DNA of 64,000 bases from Tyzzerella sp. (GCA_019415525.1 DXZA01000002.1:11313-75312); one strand, 5' to 3'; counted from the first letter of the stretch, positions 24,298-33,939 are shown. Made by a program: numbers and translations. Notes: a model not told the origin generated them from the letters alone.

Positions 24298-27013
24298 TTT
24301 TGATAATGCAATTATGCTTATATTAATACCTATTGCTATTTTTATAATTATATTTTTTGGAAGAAATATAAAATCATATAGCAAAATAAGAAGAAATATT
24401 TTTATTACAATTAGAAGTATAATTTGTATAATAATGATTTTAGCATTATCAGGTGTAAGAGTATCAAAAGTCACAGATAGTATAACAACTGTATTTTGTG
24501 CCGATGTTTCTGCAAGTAGTAGAGAATCAATTAAAAATACAAATAGTTTTTTTGAGGAATCAAAAAAATATGCTACTGAAAATATGCTTGACGGTACTGT
24601 TATATTTGGTGGTAATGCAGTTGTTGAAAAAAAGCCAGATGAAAATAGATTTGATTTAAATTTTAAAGGTTATGTTTCAGATGATTTAACTAATATTCAA
24701 GAAGCTTTGAAAATAGCATCAAATATTTTTGAAGAAGATACAGCTAAAAGGATTGTACTTATTAGTGATGGAAGTGAAAATATAGGTGATGCCATTAAAG
24801 AGGCTATGGTTTTAAAGTCAAAGAATATAGTTGTTGATAGTTATATACCGGAAAAAAGTATTGATGATGAAGTACAGATTACAGCTTTAAATATTGATAA
24901 ATATATAAATAAAAATGTAAGTTATAAAGTAGGTGTTGAAATAGATAGTACAGTTGATACAACAGCTGTTTTAAGACTTTATAAAGATAATATACTTATA
25001 TATAACGAAAATATAAATATAAGTAATGGAAATAACAAAATAGTTGTAAATGATATATCTGAAAAAGGTGGTTCTGTAATTTATAGAGCTGTTATTGAGC
25101 CTGTAATAGATACATATAGTGAAAATAATCAGATATATGAGAATTGTTATATTGAAGATGTGCCTTCAGTACTTGTTATTGATAGTGATGATAGTAGTAG
25201 AGAAATTAAAAAAATACTTGAAGCATCAAAACTTAATATTGTTGAAACAGAAGCAGAGGCTGCACCAAGTACTATTGAACAACTTGAAAAATATGATGCT
25301 GTTGTAATTTCAGATGTTAATATTGATAAGCTTTCAGATGAATTTTTACAATCTCTTGATACATATGTAAAGAATATAGGTGGAGGACTTCTTGTAACAT
25401 CGGGAGAAAACTCTCTTGCTTTAGGAGGATATTTTGGTTCAACACTTGAAAATATGTTACCTGTAAATATGCAGTTAAAAACAGAGGGACAAAATCCGGA
25501 TTTGGGAATGGTATTTGTAATAGACCATTCAGGAAGTATGAGTGATTCAAATTATGGTATTTCAAGGCTTGAAATGGCAAAAGAAGCTGTTATAAGAAGT
25601 ATTGATACATTACGTCCAGAAGATACATTAGGTGTTTTAAGTTTTGATGATACTACAAGTTGGGTTTGGGAACCTTCTGTAATAGGTGAAAATTCAATAA
25701 GTATAAAAAATGAAGTTTCTAAAATGCAACCGGCAGGAGGTACAAGTATACTTCCGGCTCTTGATGAAGCATATAATAAACTTAAAGATACTAATGCTAA
25801 AATAAAACATATAGTTCTTCTTACAGATGGACAAGCTGAAAAAGAAGGATATGATTATTTAGTAAATAGTATGAAAGCAGAGGGTATAACACTTTCAACT
25901 GTTGCTGTTGGTAATGGAGCAGATACAACTCTTTTAAAAAATCTTGCAGAAAAAAGTGATGGCAGATATTATTTTACAAACGAATTTACTGATTTACCAA
26001 AAATATTTGCTAATGAAACATTTCTTGCTGGAAAAGATTATATAAATAATAGGAGTTTTTATCCTTCGGCAGGTTCTTATTCAGAAATAATAGAAAATAT
26101 TTCTGAAGTTCCTCAGATTGATGGATATATAAGCAGTACAATAAAACAAGGTGCTGATATGGTACTTTCTACTGATAAAGAAGAGCCACTTCTTGCCACT
26201 TGGCAATATGGTATAGGAAGAACTGCTGTATGGACAAGTGATGTAAATGGAAAATGGACATCAAATTGGCTTGCTGATGAAAATGGTAATGATATATTTA
26301 GAAATACCATATCTTGGATTATGAAAAAACAAATTTCTGATGAATTTATTGCAACAGCAGAAATAAAAGATAATAAAAGTATTGTTACCGTTAAATCATC
26401 AAGCAATAAAACCATAGAAAATATAAGTGGTAAAATAATATCCTTTGATAATAATGAATATGATATAAATTTAGGAGCTGTTTCTGCTGGAGTATTTGAG
26501 GGTGAATTTGAAGAAACAAAAGAAGGTTCATATATAATGAATTTAACAATTAAGTATAAAGATGGTAGTGAAGAAAATATTAATACAGCCTTTAATATAC
26601 ATTATCCTGTAGAATATGATATGACAAGAAACAGAAATGGGGAAGACTTAATAAAAAAAATAACAGAAATTACAGGCGGTAAAATAATAACATCATCTTC
26701 TGAAGTATATTCTGATAATATAAATCAAGTGTATAGTTCTGTAAGAATAGATAATATTCTTATTATTATTGGTCTTATACTTTTTATATTTGATATATTT
26801 ATAAGACGATTTAATTTTATTTCGGATAAAATTGAGAAAGCTTTATGTTCTGTTATAAATATAAAAAATAATAAAAGTATAAAAAAAGAATTTAAACCTG
26901 TTGAAAATATGAAAAAAGAAAAAAGTATAAAAAAAGATGAACCTATTGAATTAGAAAATAAAAATGAAACATCTTCAAAGCTTCTTAAAGTGAAAAAAAA
27001 CAGAAAAAAATAA
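24287..27013 (+). CDS. Large VWA and GATase-like membrane protein
   Basis: 908 aa. Two N-terminal spans (about 7-24 and 38-56), a first VWA-like domain (about 65-190; FCADVSASSRES keeps D-x-S-x-S), a beta domain, a GATase-like part (about 290-400, VLVIDSDDSSREI and KNIGGGLLVTSGENS), then a second VWA domain starting at D412 in VIDHSGSMSD with LLTDGQAEKEG. Near the C-terminus is a span (about 820-840) and a long Lys-rich cytoplasmic tail. It is the last gene of the operon and could be its extracytoplasmic scaffold. Confidence 0.85.
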   Translation: MKISFDNAIMLILIPIAIFIIIFFGRNIKSYSKIRRNIFITIRSIICIIMILALSGVRVSKVTDSITTVFCADVSASSRESIKNTNSFFEESKKYATENMLDGTVIFGGNAVVEKKPDENRFDLNFKGYVSDDLTNIQEALKIASNIFEEDTAKRIVLISDGSENIGDAIKEAMVLKSKNIVVDSYIPEKSIDDEVQITALNIDKYINKNVSYKVGVEIDSTVDTTAVLRLYKDNILIYNENINISNGNNKIVVNDISEKGGSVIYRAVIEPVIDTYSENNQIYENCYIEDVPSVLVIDSDDSSREIKKILEASKLNIVETEAEAAPSTIEQLEKYDAVVISDVNIDKLSDEFLQSLDTYVKNIGGGLLVTSGENSLALGGYFGSTLENMLPVNMQLKTEGQNPDLGMVFVIDHSGSMSDSNYGISRLEMAKEAVIRSIDTLRPEDTLGVLSFDDTTSWVWEPSVIGENSISIKNEVSKMQPAGGTSILPALDEAYNKLKDTNAKIKHIVLLTDGQAEKEGYDYLVNSMKAEGITLSTVAVGNGADTTLLKNLAEKSDGRYYFTNEFTDLPKIFANETFLAGKDYINNRSFYPSAGSYSEIIENISEVPQIDGYISSTIKQGADMVLSTDKEEPLLATWQYGIGRTAVWTSDVNGKWTSNWLADENGNDIFRNTISWIMKKQISDEFIATAEIKDNKSIVTVKSSSNKTIENISGKIISFDNNEYDINLGAVSAGVFEGEFEETKEGSYIMNLTIKYKDGSEENINTAFNIHYPVEYDMTRNRNGEDLIKKITEITGGKIITSSSEVYSDNINQVYSSVRIDNILIIIGLILFIFDIFIRRFNFISDKIEKALCSVINIKNNKSIKKEFKPVENMKKEKSIKKDEPIELENKNETSSKLLKVKKNRKK

Positions 27014-27022
27014 TTGTACTAA

Positions 27023-27055
27023 AAAAGTCCGAAATATAAAGATTTTCGGACTTTT
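27023..27055 (+). terminator. Terminator of the ABC/VWA operon
   Basis: AAAAGTCCGAAA (27023-27034) pairs with TTTCGGACTTTT (27044-27055), followed by ATTAATTTT. Confidence 0.85.
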
Positions 27056-27100
27056 ATTAATTTTGTAACATAAATTTAATTATAAAAAATACTGGATTTG

Positions 27101-27129
27101 TTGTAAATTTCTATAAATTTAGGTATACT
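27101..27129 (+). promoter_or_regulatory. Promoter of the VanW gene
   Basis: TTGTAA (27101-27106), 17-bp spacer, TATACT (27124-27129). The start codon is 33 bp downstream, with AAGGAGG between. Confidence 0.6.
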
Positions 27130-27161
27130 CTATTTATATGTTTTAAGGAGGCAGTATAATT

Positions 27162-28646
27162 ATGGGTAGGAGAGTCACAAGACAAAAAGAAAAAAGCCGC
27201 TCAAATAAAAAGAATAATATTAAATATATATTATTAGCTTTAGTTGGTGTAATAGTTATCGTATTAGTTATAGGCAACTATATGTATAAAAAGAAGTATG
27301 CAGAAATGCTTAATACTGTCGAAATAGATACTATATATAATGGAATAAGTGTATCAGGTATAGACCTATCAGGAAAAACAGAGGAAGAAGCAGTTGAAGT
27401 ATTAAGAGTAAATCTTGAAGAACCTTTAGAAACTCAAAAACTTGATATAACTGATGTTGATAGAAGATACCAATATACATTTTCAAGCTTTGGTGCTAAA
27501 TATGATATTGAAGCAAGTGCAAAAAAAGCTTTTGAATGTGGTAGAAGTGGTGACCTTAAATCTAGATATAATGAGGTTTTAGGTTTTGCCGAAAATGGTT
27601 TTGATATTGAACCAGAATATTCATATGATGAAAATCTTGTAACAACTGTGTTAACAGAAATGAAACCAGAATTTGATGTTCCTGCAAAAAATTCAGAACT
27701 TACAAGAACAAATGGAGTTTTTTCTGCTACTAATGAGCAACCAGGTTATGAACTTGATATTGAAAAAACAGCAGAAAAGGTAAAGGCACAGTTAGAAACA
27801 AGGCAGGCAGGGGAAGTTATAGCAGAAACAAAAGAATTACTTCCAACAATAACAAAAGAACAAAATATGCAAGCTACTAAACTTATAGGAAGTTATTCAA
27901 CATCATTTACAAATGGTCCAGGGTCAGAGGGAAGAAATGAAAACTTAAGACTTGCTTGTGCAAGTGTTAATGGTACAATACTTGCTCCTGGTGAAACTTT
28001 TTCTATGAATGCAACATTAGGACCACAAACATATGAAAATGGCTATAAAGATGCAGGTGTATATGTAAATGGTAAAGTTGAACAGGGTGTAGGTGGAGGA
28101 GTTTGTCAGGTTACAACAACTCTTTATAATGCAGTTATAAATGCAGAGCTTCAGATTGTTGAAAGGTCAAACCACTCTCTTACTGTGGCTTATGTACCTA
28201 TGGGTATGGATGCAGCTATTGCTGGAGATTATAAAGACCTTAAATTTAAAAATTCAACTGATTATCCTGTATATCTTGAGGCTTATATAACTTCAAACAA
28301 AATAATAACAAATGTTTATGGTTATGAAATACATGATAGTGGTCATACTGTAAAATATGAAACAGAATATTTGGGAAGCGTTCCAAAACCAGCAGAAAAA
28401 ATAACAGAAGACCCTAATCTTCCAGAAGGTGAAAGAGTTGTAACATATACTGGAAAAGTTGGGCACAAAGTAAGTACATATAAAGTTGTTTATGAAAATG
28501 GAGTTGAAGTAAGCAGAGAGCTTTTTAATAATTCAACATATAGAGCAACAGCAGATGAAGTTACTGTTGGAACAAAGAAAGCCGAAGTTCCTGCAAGTAC
28601 TACAACAACAGAAACAACAAATACGACTACAACAACTAATCAATAA
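27162..28646 (+). CDS. VanW family protein (YoaR-like) with G5 domain
   Basis: 494 aa. A basic N-terminus and one membrane span (about 22-42) anchor an extracytoplasmic protein. Then comes a peptidoglycan-binding-4-like domain (about 50-230), the VanW domain (about 235-395, with SMNATLGPQT, the signature GGGVCQVTTTLYNAV and VAYVPMGMDAAI), and a G5-like C-terminal part (about 415-465). The tail is a Thr-rich stretch. Despite the name, this family is common in Clostridia without vancomycin resistance and probably acts on the cell wall. No resistance genes are near. Confidence 0.9.
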   Translation: MGRRVTRQKEKSRSNKKNNIKYILLALVGVIVIVLVIGNYMYKKKYAEMLNTVEIDTIYNGISVSGIDLSGKTEEEAVEVLRVNLEEPLETQKLDITDVDRRYQYTFSSFGAKYDIEASAKKAFECGRSGDLKSRYNEVLGFAENGFDIEPEYSYDENLVTTVLTEMKPEFDVPAKNSELTRTNGVFSATNEQPGYELDIEKTAEKVKAQLETRQAGEVIAETKELLPTITKEQNMQATKLIGSYSTSFTNGPGSEGRNENLRLACASVNGTILAPGETFSMNATLGPQTYENGYKDAGVYVNGKVEQGVGGGVCQVTTTLYNAVINAELQIVERSNHSLTVAYVPMGMDAAIAGDYKDLKFKNSTDYPVYLEAYITSNKIITNVYGYEIHDSGHTVKYETEYLGSVPKPAEKITEDPNLPEGERVVTYTGKVGHKVSTYKVVYENGVEVSRELFNNSTYRATADEVTVGTKKAEVPASTTTTETTNTTTTTNQ

Positions 28647-28650
28647 CTTA

Positions 28651-28677
28651 AAGGGAACGTAATTTATACGTTCCCTT
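28651..28677 (+). terminator. Hairpin after the VanW gene
   Basis: AAGGGAACGTA (28651-28661) pairs with TACGTTCCCTT (28667-28677), followed by ATTAATTTT. The T run is short. Confidence 0.65.
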
Positions 28678-28707
28678 ATTAATTTTAAATATGAAAGGAT
28701 TTTTTAA

Positions 28708-29697
28708 ATGGATATAGGAAAAATACCAGCGGATATACTTGAAAGAATAGTATTAAATCCCATAAATAGAAATAAAAATAGACGTGATGAAATAATAATA
28801 AGACCAAAAACAGGAGAGGATTGTTCTGCTGTAGATATGAAAGGGGAACTTTGTATTGTTTCAACAGACCCTATAACAGGTGCTGATAATAATGCAGGTT
28901 ATATAGCTGTGCATATAAATTGTAATGATATTGCTTCATCAGGTGGAGAGCCAGTTGGAATACTTATTACTGTACTTTTACCAAAAGGAAGTTCAGAAGA
29001 GCTACTTGAAGAAATAATGTCAGGGGCATATAAAGCAGCAAATGAAATAGGAATAGAAATACTTGGTGGACATACAGAGGTTACAGAAGCTGTTGTAAAA
29101 CCTGTTATTTCAGCTGCTGTAATAGGTAAATCCAGTAATATGAGATTTATATCATCAGGTGGTGCAAAAGTCGGTCAAAGTGTTATTATGACTAAATGGG
29201 CAGGTCTTGAGGGTACATCTATAATAGCAACTGACTATTGTGATAAACTTAAAAATAAAATAGATGAAAAAGTATTAAAATCAGCAATGGATATGAGCGG
29301 ATTTCTTTCTGTTGTACCAGAATCAAAAATAGCACTTGAACATGGTGCAACAGCTATGCATGATGTTACAGAAGGTGGCATTTTTGGTGCAGTATGGGAA
29401 GTTTCTGATTGTTCTGATACAGGGATAATAATATATGAAGATAAAATTCCAATAAAACAAGAAACTAAAGAGATTTGCAAAGCTACAAATATAAATCCAT
29501 ATAGTCTTATATCAAGCGGTTCTATGATAATAACTACTTTTGATGGAGAAAGTCTTGTAAATAAATTAAATTCAGTAGGAATAGAGGCTGCTATAATAGG
29601 AGAAATAACTGAAAATGGAAAATTTATAGAATGTAATGGAGAAAAAAGACCTCTTTTACCACCTGAAAGTGATGAGCTTTATAAAGTAAAATTGTAA
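28708..29697 (+). CDS. AIR synthase/HypE-like protein
   Basis: 329 aa with the AIR synthase N- and C-terminal domains: GEDCSAVD and VSTDPITGADNNAG near the start, HINCNDIASSGGEPVG, and LGGHTEVTEAVVKPV, all typical ATP-binding segments of the PurM/HypE/ThiL/SelD superfamily. DVTEGGIFGAVWE is the conserved C-terminal motif. No hydrogenase maturation or thiamine genes are near, and there is no C-terminal Cys as in HypE, so the substrate is unknown. Confidence 0.87.
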   Translation: MDIGKIPADILERIVLNPINRNKNRRDEIIIRPKTGEDCSAVDMKGELCIVSTDPITGADNNAGYIAVHINCNDIASSGGEPVGILITVLLPKGSSEELLEEIMSGAYKAANEIGIEILGGHTEVTEAVVKPVISAAVIGKSSNMRFISSGGAKVGQSVIMTKWAGLEGTSIIATDYCDKLKNKIDEKVLKSAMDMSGFLSVVPESKIALEHGATAMHDVTEGGIFGAVWEVSDCSDTGIIIYEDKIPIKQETKEICKATNINPYSLISSGSMIITTFDGESLVNKLNSVGIEAAIIGEITENGKFIECNGEKRPLLPPESDELYKVKL

Positions 29698-29767
29698 ATA
29701 ATATTGATAAATTTTTATAATATTATTATAATAAATCAAATAAATTAATTTAACGGAGGTAGAATTT

Positions 29768-30253
29768 ATGCGTGTAGAAATACTTTCTTTATTAGAAAAA
29801 AACAGTGAAATATCATTAGAAAATATCGCAGAAACTCTTGGTATAAGTAAAGAGGCAGTCGCGGCGGAGATTAAGAGCCTTGAAGAAGAAAAAGTAATAT
29901 GCGGTTATAGTGCCATAGTAAATTGGGAAAAAACAGAAAAAAGATATGTTACTGCTCTTATAGAGGTAAAAGTAACACCCCAAAGAGGCGATGGATTTGA
30001 TAGAATAGCAGATAGAATACTCCGTTTTCCAGAAGTAAAATCTGTATACCTTATGTCAGGAGGCTTTGACCTTACTGTTATTGTAGAGGGAAAAGATATA
30101 AAAGAAGTTGCTTTCTTTGTTTCTGATAAACTTTCAACAATAAATGCTGTTACAGGTACAGCAACACACTTTGTACTTAAAACATACAAAGACCACGGCA
30201 TTATTATGGGGCAAAATCTTAAATCAGATGAGAGGATGATTGTTTCACCATGA
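29768..30253 (+). CDS. Lrp/AsnC family transcription regulator
   Basis: 161 aa. N-terminal winged helix-turn-helix (about 5-50, ISLENIAETLGISKEAVAAE) and C-terminal RAM ligand-binding domain (about 68-150, ALIEVKVTPQRGDGFD ... SVYLMSGGFDLTVIVEG). Lrp proteins sense amino acids. Its stop overlaps the start of the aminotransferase gene (ATGA), so it probably responds to that enzyme's substrate or product. AACGGAGGT is before the start. Confidence 0.92.
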   Translation: MRVEILSLLEKNSEISLENIAETLGISKEAVAAEIKSLEEEKVICGYSAIVNWEKTEKRYVTALIEVKVTPQRGDGFDRIADRILRFPEVKSVYLMSGGFDLTVIVEGKDIKEVAFFVSDKLSTINAVTGTATHFVLKTYKDHGIIMGQNLKSDERMIVSP

Positions 30254-31425
30254 AAAAATATATAGCAGATAGTATAGAAAATATGCCCACATCGGGTATA
30301 CGTAAATTTTTTGATGTTGTAAGCACTATGGAGGGAGTAATTTCTCTTGGTGTTGGAGAGCCGGATTTTGAAACACCTTGGCATGTAAGAGAGGCTGCAA
30401 TAACTTCAATTGAGAAAGGTAAAACTGCATATACATCAAATCAAGGTATGGTACCTTTAAGAAAGGCTATTGCAGATTATCTTTATGAAAAATATGATAT
30501 TAAATATCATGCAGAAGAGGAAATACTTATAACAGTAGGAGCAAGTGAGGGTATAGACCTTGCTCTTAGAGCATTATGTAATCCAGGAGATGAAGTTTTA
30601 GTTGTTGAACCTTCATATGTGTCATATAAGCCTTGTGTTGTTATGGCTGGTGGAGTTCCTGTTGTTGTTACAACAAAAGAAGAAAATGATTTTAGACTTA
30701 CAGTTAAAGATATAGAAGAAAAACTTACTGAAAAAACAAAGGTTATTATACTTCCTTATCCTAATAATCCAACAGGAGCTATTATGGAGAAAGAAGACCT
30801 TGAAGCTATTTCAGATATAATAATAAAAAATGACCTTATAGTTATAAGTGATGAAATATACGCTGAACTTACATATGGAAGACATCATATATCTGTTGCA
30901 TCACTTCCAGGAATGCATGAAAGAACAATAGTACTTAATGGTTTTTCAAAAGCATTTGCTATGACAGGTTGGCGTCTTGGATATGCTGCTGCACCAAAGA
31001 TGTTTATTGAGCAGATGACAAAAATACATCAGTATATAATAATGTGTGCACCTACAATGAGTCAGTATGCAGGATTTGAAGCTTTGGTAAGTGAGGAAAG
31101 AGAAGAAGACGTTGATATAATGCGAGAAGCATATGATGAGAGAAGACGTGTTATGGTTGAGGGCTTCAGAAATATGGGGCTTTCTTGTTTTGAACCTATG
31201 GGAGCTTTTTATGTTTTCCCATGTATAAAATCAACAGGGCTTACAAGTGAAGAATTTTGTGAAAGACTTCTTTTTGAAGAAAATGTTGCTGTTGTTCCAG
31301 GAACAGCATTTGGTGAGTGTGGAGAAGGATTTATAAGATGTTCTTATGCATACTCAATTGAAAATATAAGAGAAGCACTTGAAAGAATTGAAAAATTTGT
31401 TAAGAAAATAAAATTAGAGAAGTAA
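30250..31425 (+). CDS. Class I aminotransferase (PatA/AspC-like)
   Basis: 391 aa, complete. Typical motifs: LGVGEPDFETPWHV, YTSNQGMVPLRKAIADYL, LPYPNNPTGA, SDEIYAELTY, and the PLP lysine in NGFSKAFAMTGWRLGY. These are shared by aspartate and N-acetyl-LL-diaminopimelate aminotransferases. The fixed pairing with an Lrp gene is frequent in Clostridia. Start overlaps the lrp stop by four bases. Confidence 0.9.
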   Translation: MKKYIADSIENMPTSGIRKFFDVVSTMEGVISLGVGEPDFETPWHVREAAITSIEKGKTAYTSNQGMVPLRKAIADYLYEKYDIKYHAEEEILITVGASEGIDLALRALCNPGDEVLVVEPSYVSYKPCVVMAGGVPVVVTTKEENDFRLTVKDIEEKLTEKTKVIILPYPNNPTGAIMEKEDLEAISDIIIKNDLIVISDEIYAELTYGRHHISVASLPGMHERTIVLNGFSKAFAMTGWRLGYAAAPKMFIEQMTKIHQYIIMCAPTMSQYAGFEALVSEEREEDVDIMREAYDERRRVMVEGFRNMGLSCFEPMGAFYVFPCIKSTGLTSEEFCERLLFEENVAVVPGTAFGECGEGFIRCSYAYSIENIREALERIEKFVKKIKLEK

Positions 31426-31426
31426 A

Positions 31427-31463
31427 AAAAAGACTGATAACAGCACTTGTTATCAGTCTTTTT
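31427..31463. terminator. Bidirectional terminator
   Basis: AAAAAGACTGATAACA (31427-31442) pairs with TGTTATCAGTCTTTTT (31448-31463). The TGA stop of the minus-strand XRE gene lies within the right arm. Confidence 0.9.
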
Positions 31464-31695
31464 GTGTATTTTCAGGTGGAATATATTCTATTATATCTGA
31501 AATATCACATTCAAGAACATAACATAATCTTGCTAATATAGATAAATCTACTCTTTGAATATTTTGTTTACAATAATTGTTAAGTTGAGTTCTTTGCATT
31601 TCTGTTCTTTGAGTAAGTTTATTTTTACTTATATTTTTCTCTTTTATTATTTTATCAATATTAATTATTACTTTACCATAATCGATATTTTTCAT
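31453..31695 (-). CDS. Small XRE-family DNA-binding protein
   Basis: 80 aa from the ATG at 31695, which has AAGGTG six bases upstream; a GTG and an ATG slightly upstream overlap that site. The helix-turn-helix is about residues 15-65 (KNISKNKLTQRTEMQRTQLN, then DLSILARLCYVLECDISDII), as in YozG/Cro-type regulators. It is transcribed divergently from another XRE gene at 31816, so the two may control each other. Confidence 0.82.
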   Translation of the reverse strand: MKNIDYGKVIINIDKIIKEKNISKNKLTQRTEMQRTQLNNYCKQNIQRVDLSILARLCYVLECDISDIIEYIPPENTQKD

Positions 31696-31735
31696 AAGCA
31701 TCACCTTATAAAAGTATATAGGCTATATGTGTTTA

Positions 31736-31765
31736 TTGACAGATGTAGAAATATAGAGGTATAAT
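31736..31765 (+). promoter_or_regulatory. Consensus promoter of the plus-strand XRE gene
   Basis: TTGACA (31736-31741), 18-bp spacer, TATAAT (31760-31765). This is one of the best sigma-A-type promoters in the window. Confidence 0.75.
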
Positions 31766-31815
31766 TATACTATATTATATACATATATTATGTATTTATA
31801 TATAGGGGTGGATAT

Positions 31816-32136
31816 ATGAAATTTAAAGATAGGTTAAAACAACTTAGGATTGAAAATAATTGTACAGCTACAAAACTTGCAGAATATTTAAATTATGGTG
31901 GGACTGCAATATCTAATTATGAATGTGGAAGAAATGAACCATCAATAGATGTGTTAATAAAAATATCAGAATTTTTTAATGTAAGTGTAGATTACTTAGT
32001 AGGTAAGAGTGATGAAAAAAATTCAAAAGCAAATATAGATAAGGATTTTGATAAACTACTTTCTGAGCTTTCTAATAAAGATAAAAAAATGATTATTGAT
32101 GTAATAAAATTTATGAAAAATAAAAGATATTTATAG
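31816..32136 (+). CDS. XRE-family transcription regulator
   Basis: 106 aa. A Cro/C1-type helix-turn-helix occupies residues 1-62 (FKDRLKQLRIENNCTATKLA, TAISNYECGRNEPSIDVL, FFNVSVDYLVG). A short helical tail follows (about 70-106, FDKLLSELSNKDKKMIIDVI) that may dimerise. AGGGGTGG at 31804-31811 is the ribosome site. Bounded by terminators on both sides, this gene and its divergent partner form a separate regulatory module. Confidence 0.88.
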   Translation: MKFKDRLKQLRIENNCTATKLAEYLNYGGTAISNYECGRNEPSIDVLIKISEFFNVSVDYLVGKSDEKNSKANIDKDFDKLLSELSNKDKKMIIDVIKFMKNKRYL

Positions 32137-32139
32137 TAA

Positions 32140-32168
32140 AAAAGGACTGATGTTTAATCAGTCCTTTT
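32140..32168. terminator. Bidirectional terminator
   Basis: AAAAGGACTGAT (32140-32151) pairs with ATCAGTCCTTTT (32157-32168), between the XRE gene and ilvD. Confidence 0.88.
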
Positions 32169-32174
32169 AATATT

Positions 32175-33842
32175 TTATTTTTTAATTTCTAATATAGCAC
32201 CTCTATTACCTGATGTAACCATTTCAGCATATCTTGCAAGATATCCAGTTGTTACAGAAGGTTTTCTAGGTACCCAATTTGCACGTCTTCTTTCAAGTTC
32301 TTCATCACTTACTCTGAAATTAATTGTATTTTCAGGTATATTTATATCTATAATATCGCCTTCTTCAACAAGAGCAATATTTCCTCCAACTGCTGCCTCT
32401 GGTGATACATGTCCTATAGAAGCACCTCTTGATGCACCTGAAAAACGACCATCTGTTATAAGTGCTACTGTACTTCCAAGTCCCATACCCATTATTGCTG
32501 ATGTAGGGTTAAGCATTTCACGCATACCTGGGCCACCTTTAGGACCTTCATATCTTATTACAACAACATCACCATGTGTAATTTTTCCACCTTTAATAGC
32601 TGCTATTGCATCTTCTTCACAATCAAATACTCTTGCAGGACCAGAATGTACCATCATTTCAGGAGCTACTGCACTTCTTTTTACAACACATGAATCAGGA
32701 GCAAGATTTCCTTTTAATACAGCAATACCGCCTGTTTCACTATATGGATTTTCAACAGGTCTTATTACTTCTGGATTAAGGTTTACACAGTTTTTAATAT
32801 TTTCACCAACAGTTTTTCCTGTTACTGTAATACAATCTGTATGAAGAAGTCCAAGTTTATTGATTTCATTCATTACAGCATAAATTCCACCGGCTTCGTC
32901 AAGTTCTTCTATATATGTATGTCCAGCAGGAGCAAGGTGACAAAGATTAGGTGTTTTTGCACTTATTTCGTTTGCAACATCAACATCAATATCAACTCCT
33001 GCTTCATGAGCTATAGCTGGAAGGTGAAGCATACTGTTTGTTGAACAACCTAAAGCCATATCCATTGTAAGAGCATTTAAAAATGCATTTTTTGTCATAA
33101 TATCTCTTGGTTTGATATTATTTTTTACAAGCTCCATAATCTGCATACCTGCACGTTTTGCAAGTTGTATTCTCTGTGAATATACAGCAGGAATTGTTCC
33201 GTTTCCTTTAAGTCCCATACCAAGAACTTCTGTAAGACAGTTCATACTGTTTGCTGTATACATACCTGAACATGAACCGCAAGTTGGACATGTTTTGTTT
33301 TCATATTCATCAAGCTCTTCTTCTGTCATTGTACCATTTGCAACTGCACCAACAGCTTCAAATATTGTTGAAAGACTTGTTTTTTGTCCATGAATTCTTC
33401 CGGCAAGCATAGGACCACCACTTACAAATATTGTAGGAATATTAAGTCTTGCAGCTGCCATTAAAAGACCAGGTACATTTTTATCACAGTTTGGAACCAT
33501 TACAAGACCATCAAAACCATGAGCCATAGCCATAGCTTCTGTTGAGTCTGCTATAAGGTCACGTGTAACAAGAGAATATTTCATTCCTATATGTCCCATT
33601 GCGATACCGTCACATACTGCTATTGCAGGGAAAACAATAGGAACACCACCATTCATTGCAACACCCATTTTTACAGCATCAACAATTTTATCAAGGTTCA
33701 TATGTCCTGGAACTATTTCATTATATGAACTTACTATACCGATTAAAGGTTTTCTGATTTCTTCGTTTGTAAGTCCTAAAGCATGCATAAGGGAACGGGC
33801 AGGAGCTGCCTGATGCCCTGTTTTAACTGAGTCACTTCTCAT
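32175..33842 (-). CDS. ilvD: Dihydroxy-acid dehydratase
   Basis: 555 aa, the standard length. Iron-sulfur cysteines are in NCDKNVPG and CPTCGSCSGMYTANSMNCLTE; GRFSGASRGASIGH is the C-terminal signature. It makes the keto acids for valine, leucine and isoleucine in the cytoplasm. No other ilv or leu genes are adjacent. A GntR regulator gene is just upstream on the same strand, and its likely operator lies inside the ilvD promoter (33906-33934). Confidence 0.96.
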   Translation of the reverse strand: MRSDSVKTGHQAAPARSLMHALGLTNEEIRKPLIGIVSSYNEIVPGHMNLDKIVDAVKMGVAMNGGVPIVFPAIAVCDGIAMGHIGMKYSLVTRDLIADSTEAMAMAHGFDGLVMVPNCDKNVPGLLMAAARLNIPTIFVSGGPMLAGRIHGQKTSLSTIFEAVGAVANGTMTEEELDEYENKTCPTCGSCSGMYTANSMNCLTEVLGMGLKGNGTIPAVYSQRIQLAKRAGMQIMELVKNNIKPRDIMTKNAFLNALTMDMALGCSTNSMLHLPAIAHEAGVDIDVDVANEISAKTPNLCHLAPAGHTYIEELDEAGGIYAVMNEINKLGLLHTDCITVTGKTVGENIKNCVNLNPEVIRPVENPYSETGGIAVLKGNLAPDSCVVKRSAVAPEMMVHSGPARVFDCEEDAIAAIKGGKITHGDVVVIRYEGPKGGPGMREMLNPTSAIMGMGLGSTVALITDGRFSGASRGASIGHVSPEAAVGGNIALVEEGDIIDINIPENTINFRVSDEELERRRANWVPRKPSVTTGYLARYAEMVTSGNRGAILEIKK

Positions 33843-33905
33843 ATATATAACCTCCTAATCATAATATATATTAATCATAATACATCTTCGTAGTTGTATA
33901 ATGTC

Positions 33906-33934
33906 ATAATAATTGAATTGTATACAATTGTCAA
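33906..33934 (-). promoter_or_regulatory. ilvD promoter with palindromic operator in the spacer
   Basis: On the minus strand TTGACA (33929-33934), a 17-bp spacer and TATTAT (33906-33911). The perfect 14-bp palindrome AATTGTATACAATT (33916-33929) fills the spacer. FadR/GntR-type regulators bind sites of this form, and a GntR gene ends five bases away, so repression by blocking RNA polymerase is expected. Confidence 0.75.
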
Positions 33935-33939
33935 GAATT

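Noticed and set aside
27162..28646. Vancomycin resistance
   Set aside because: VanW-family proteins are widespread in Clostridia; no vanH/A/X/R/S genes are nearby.
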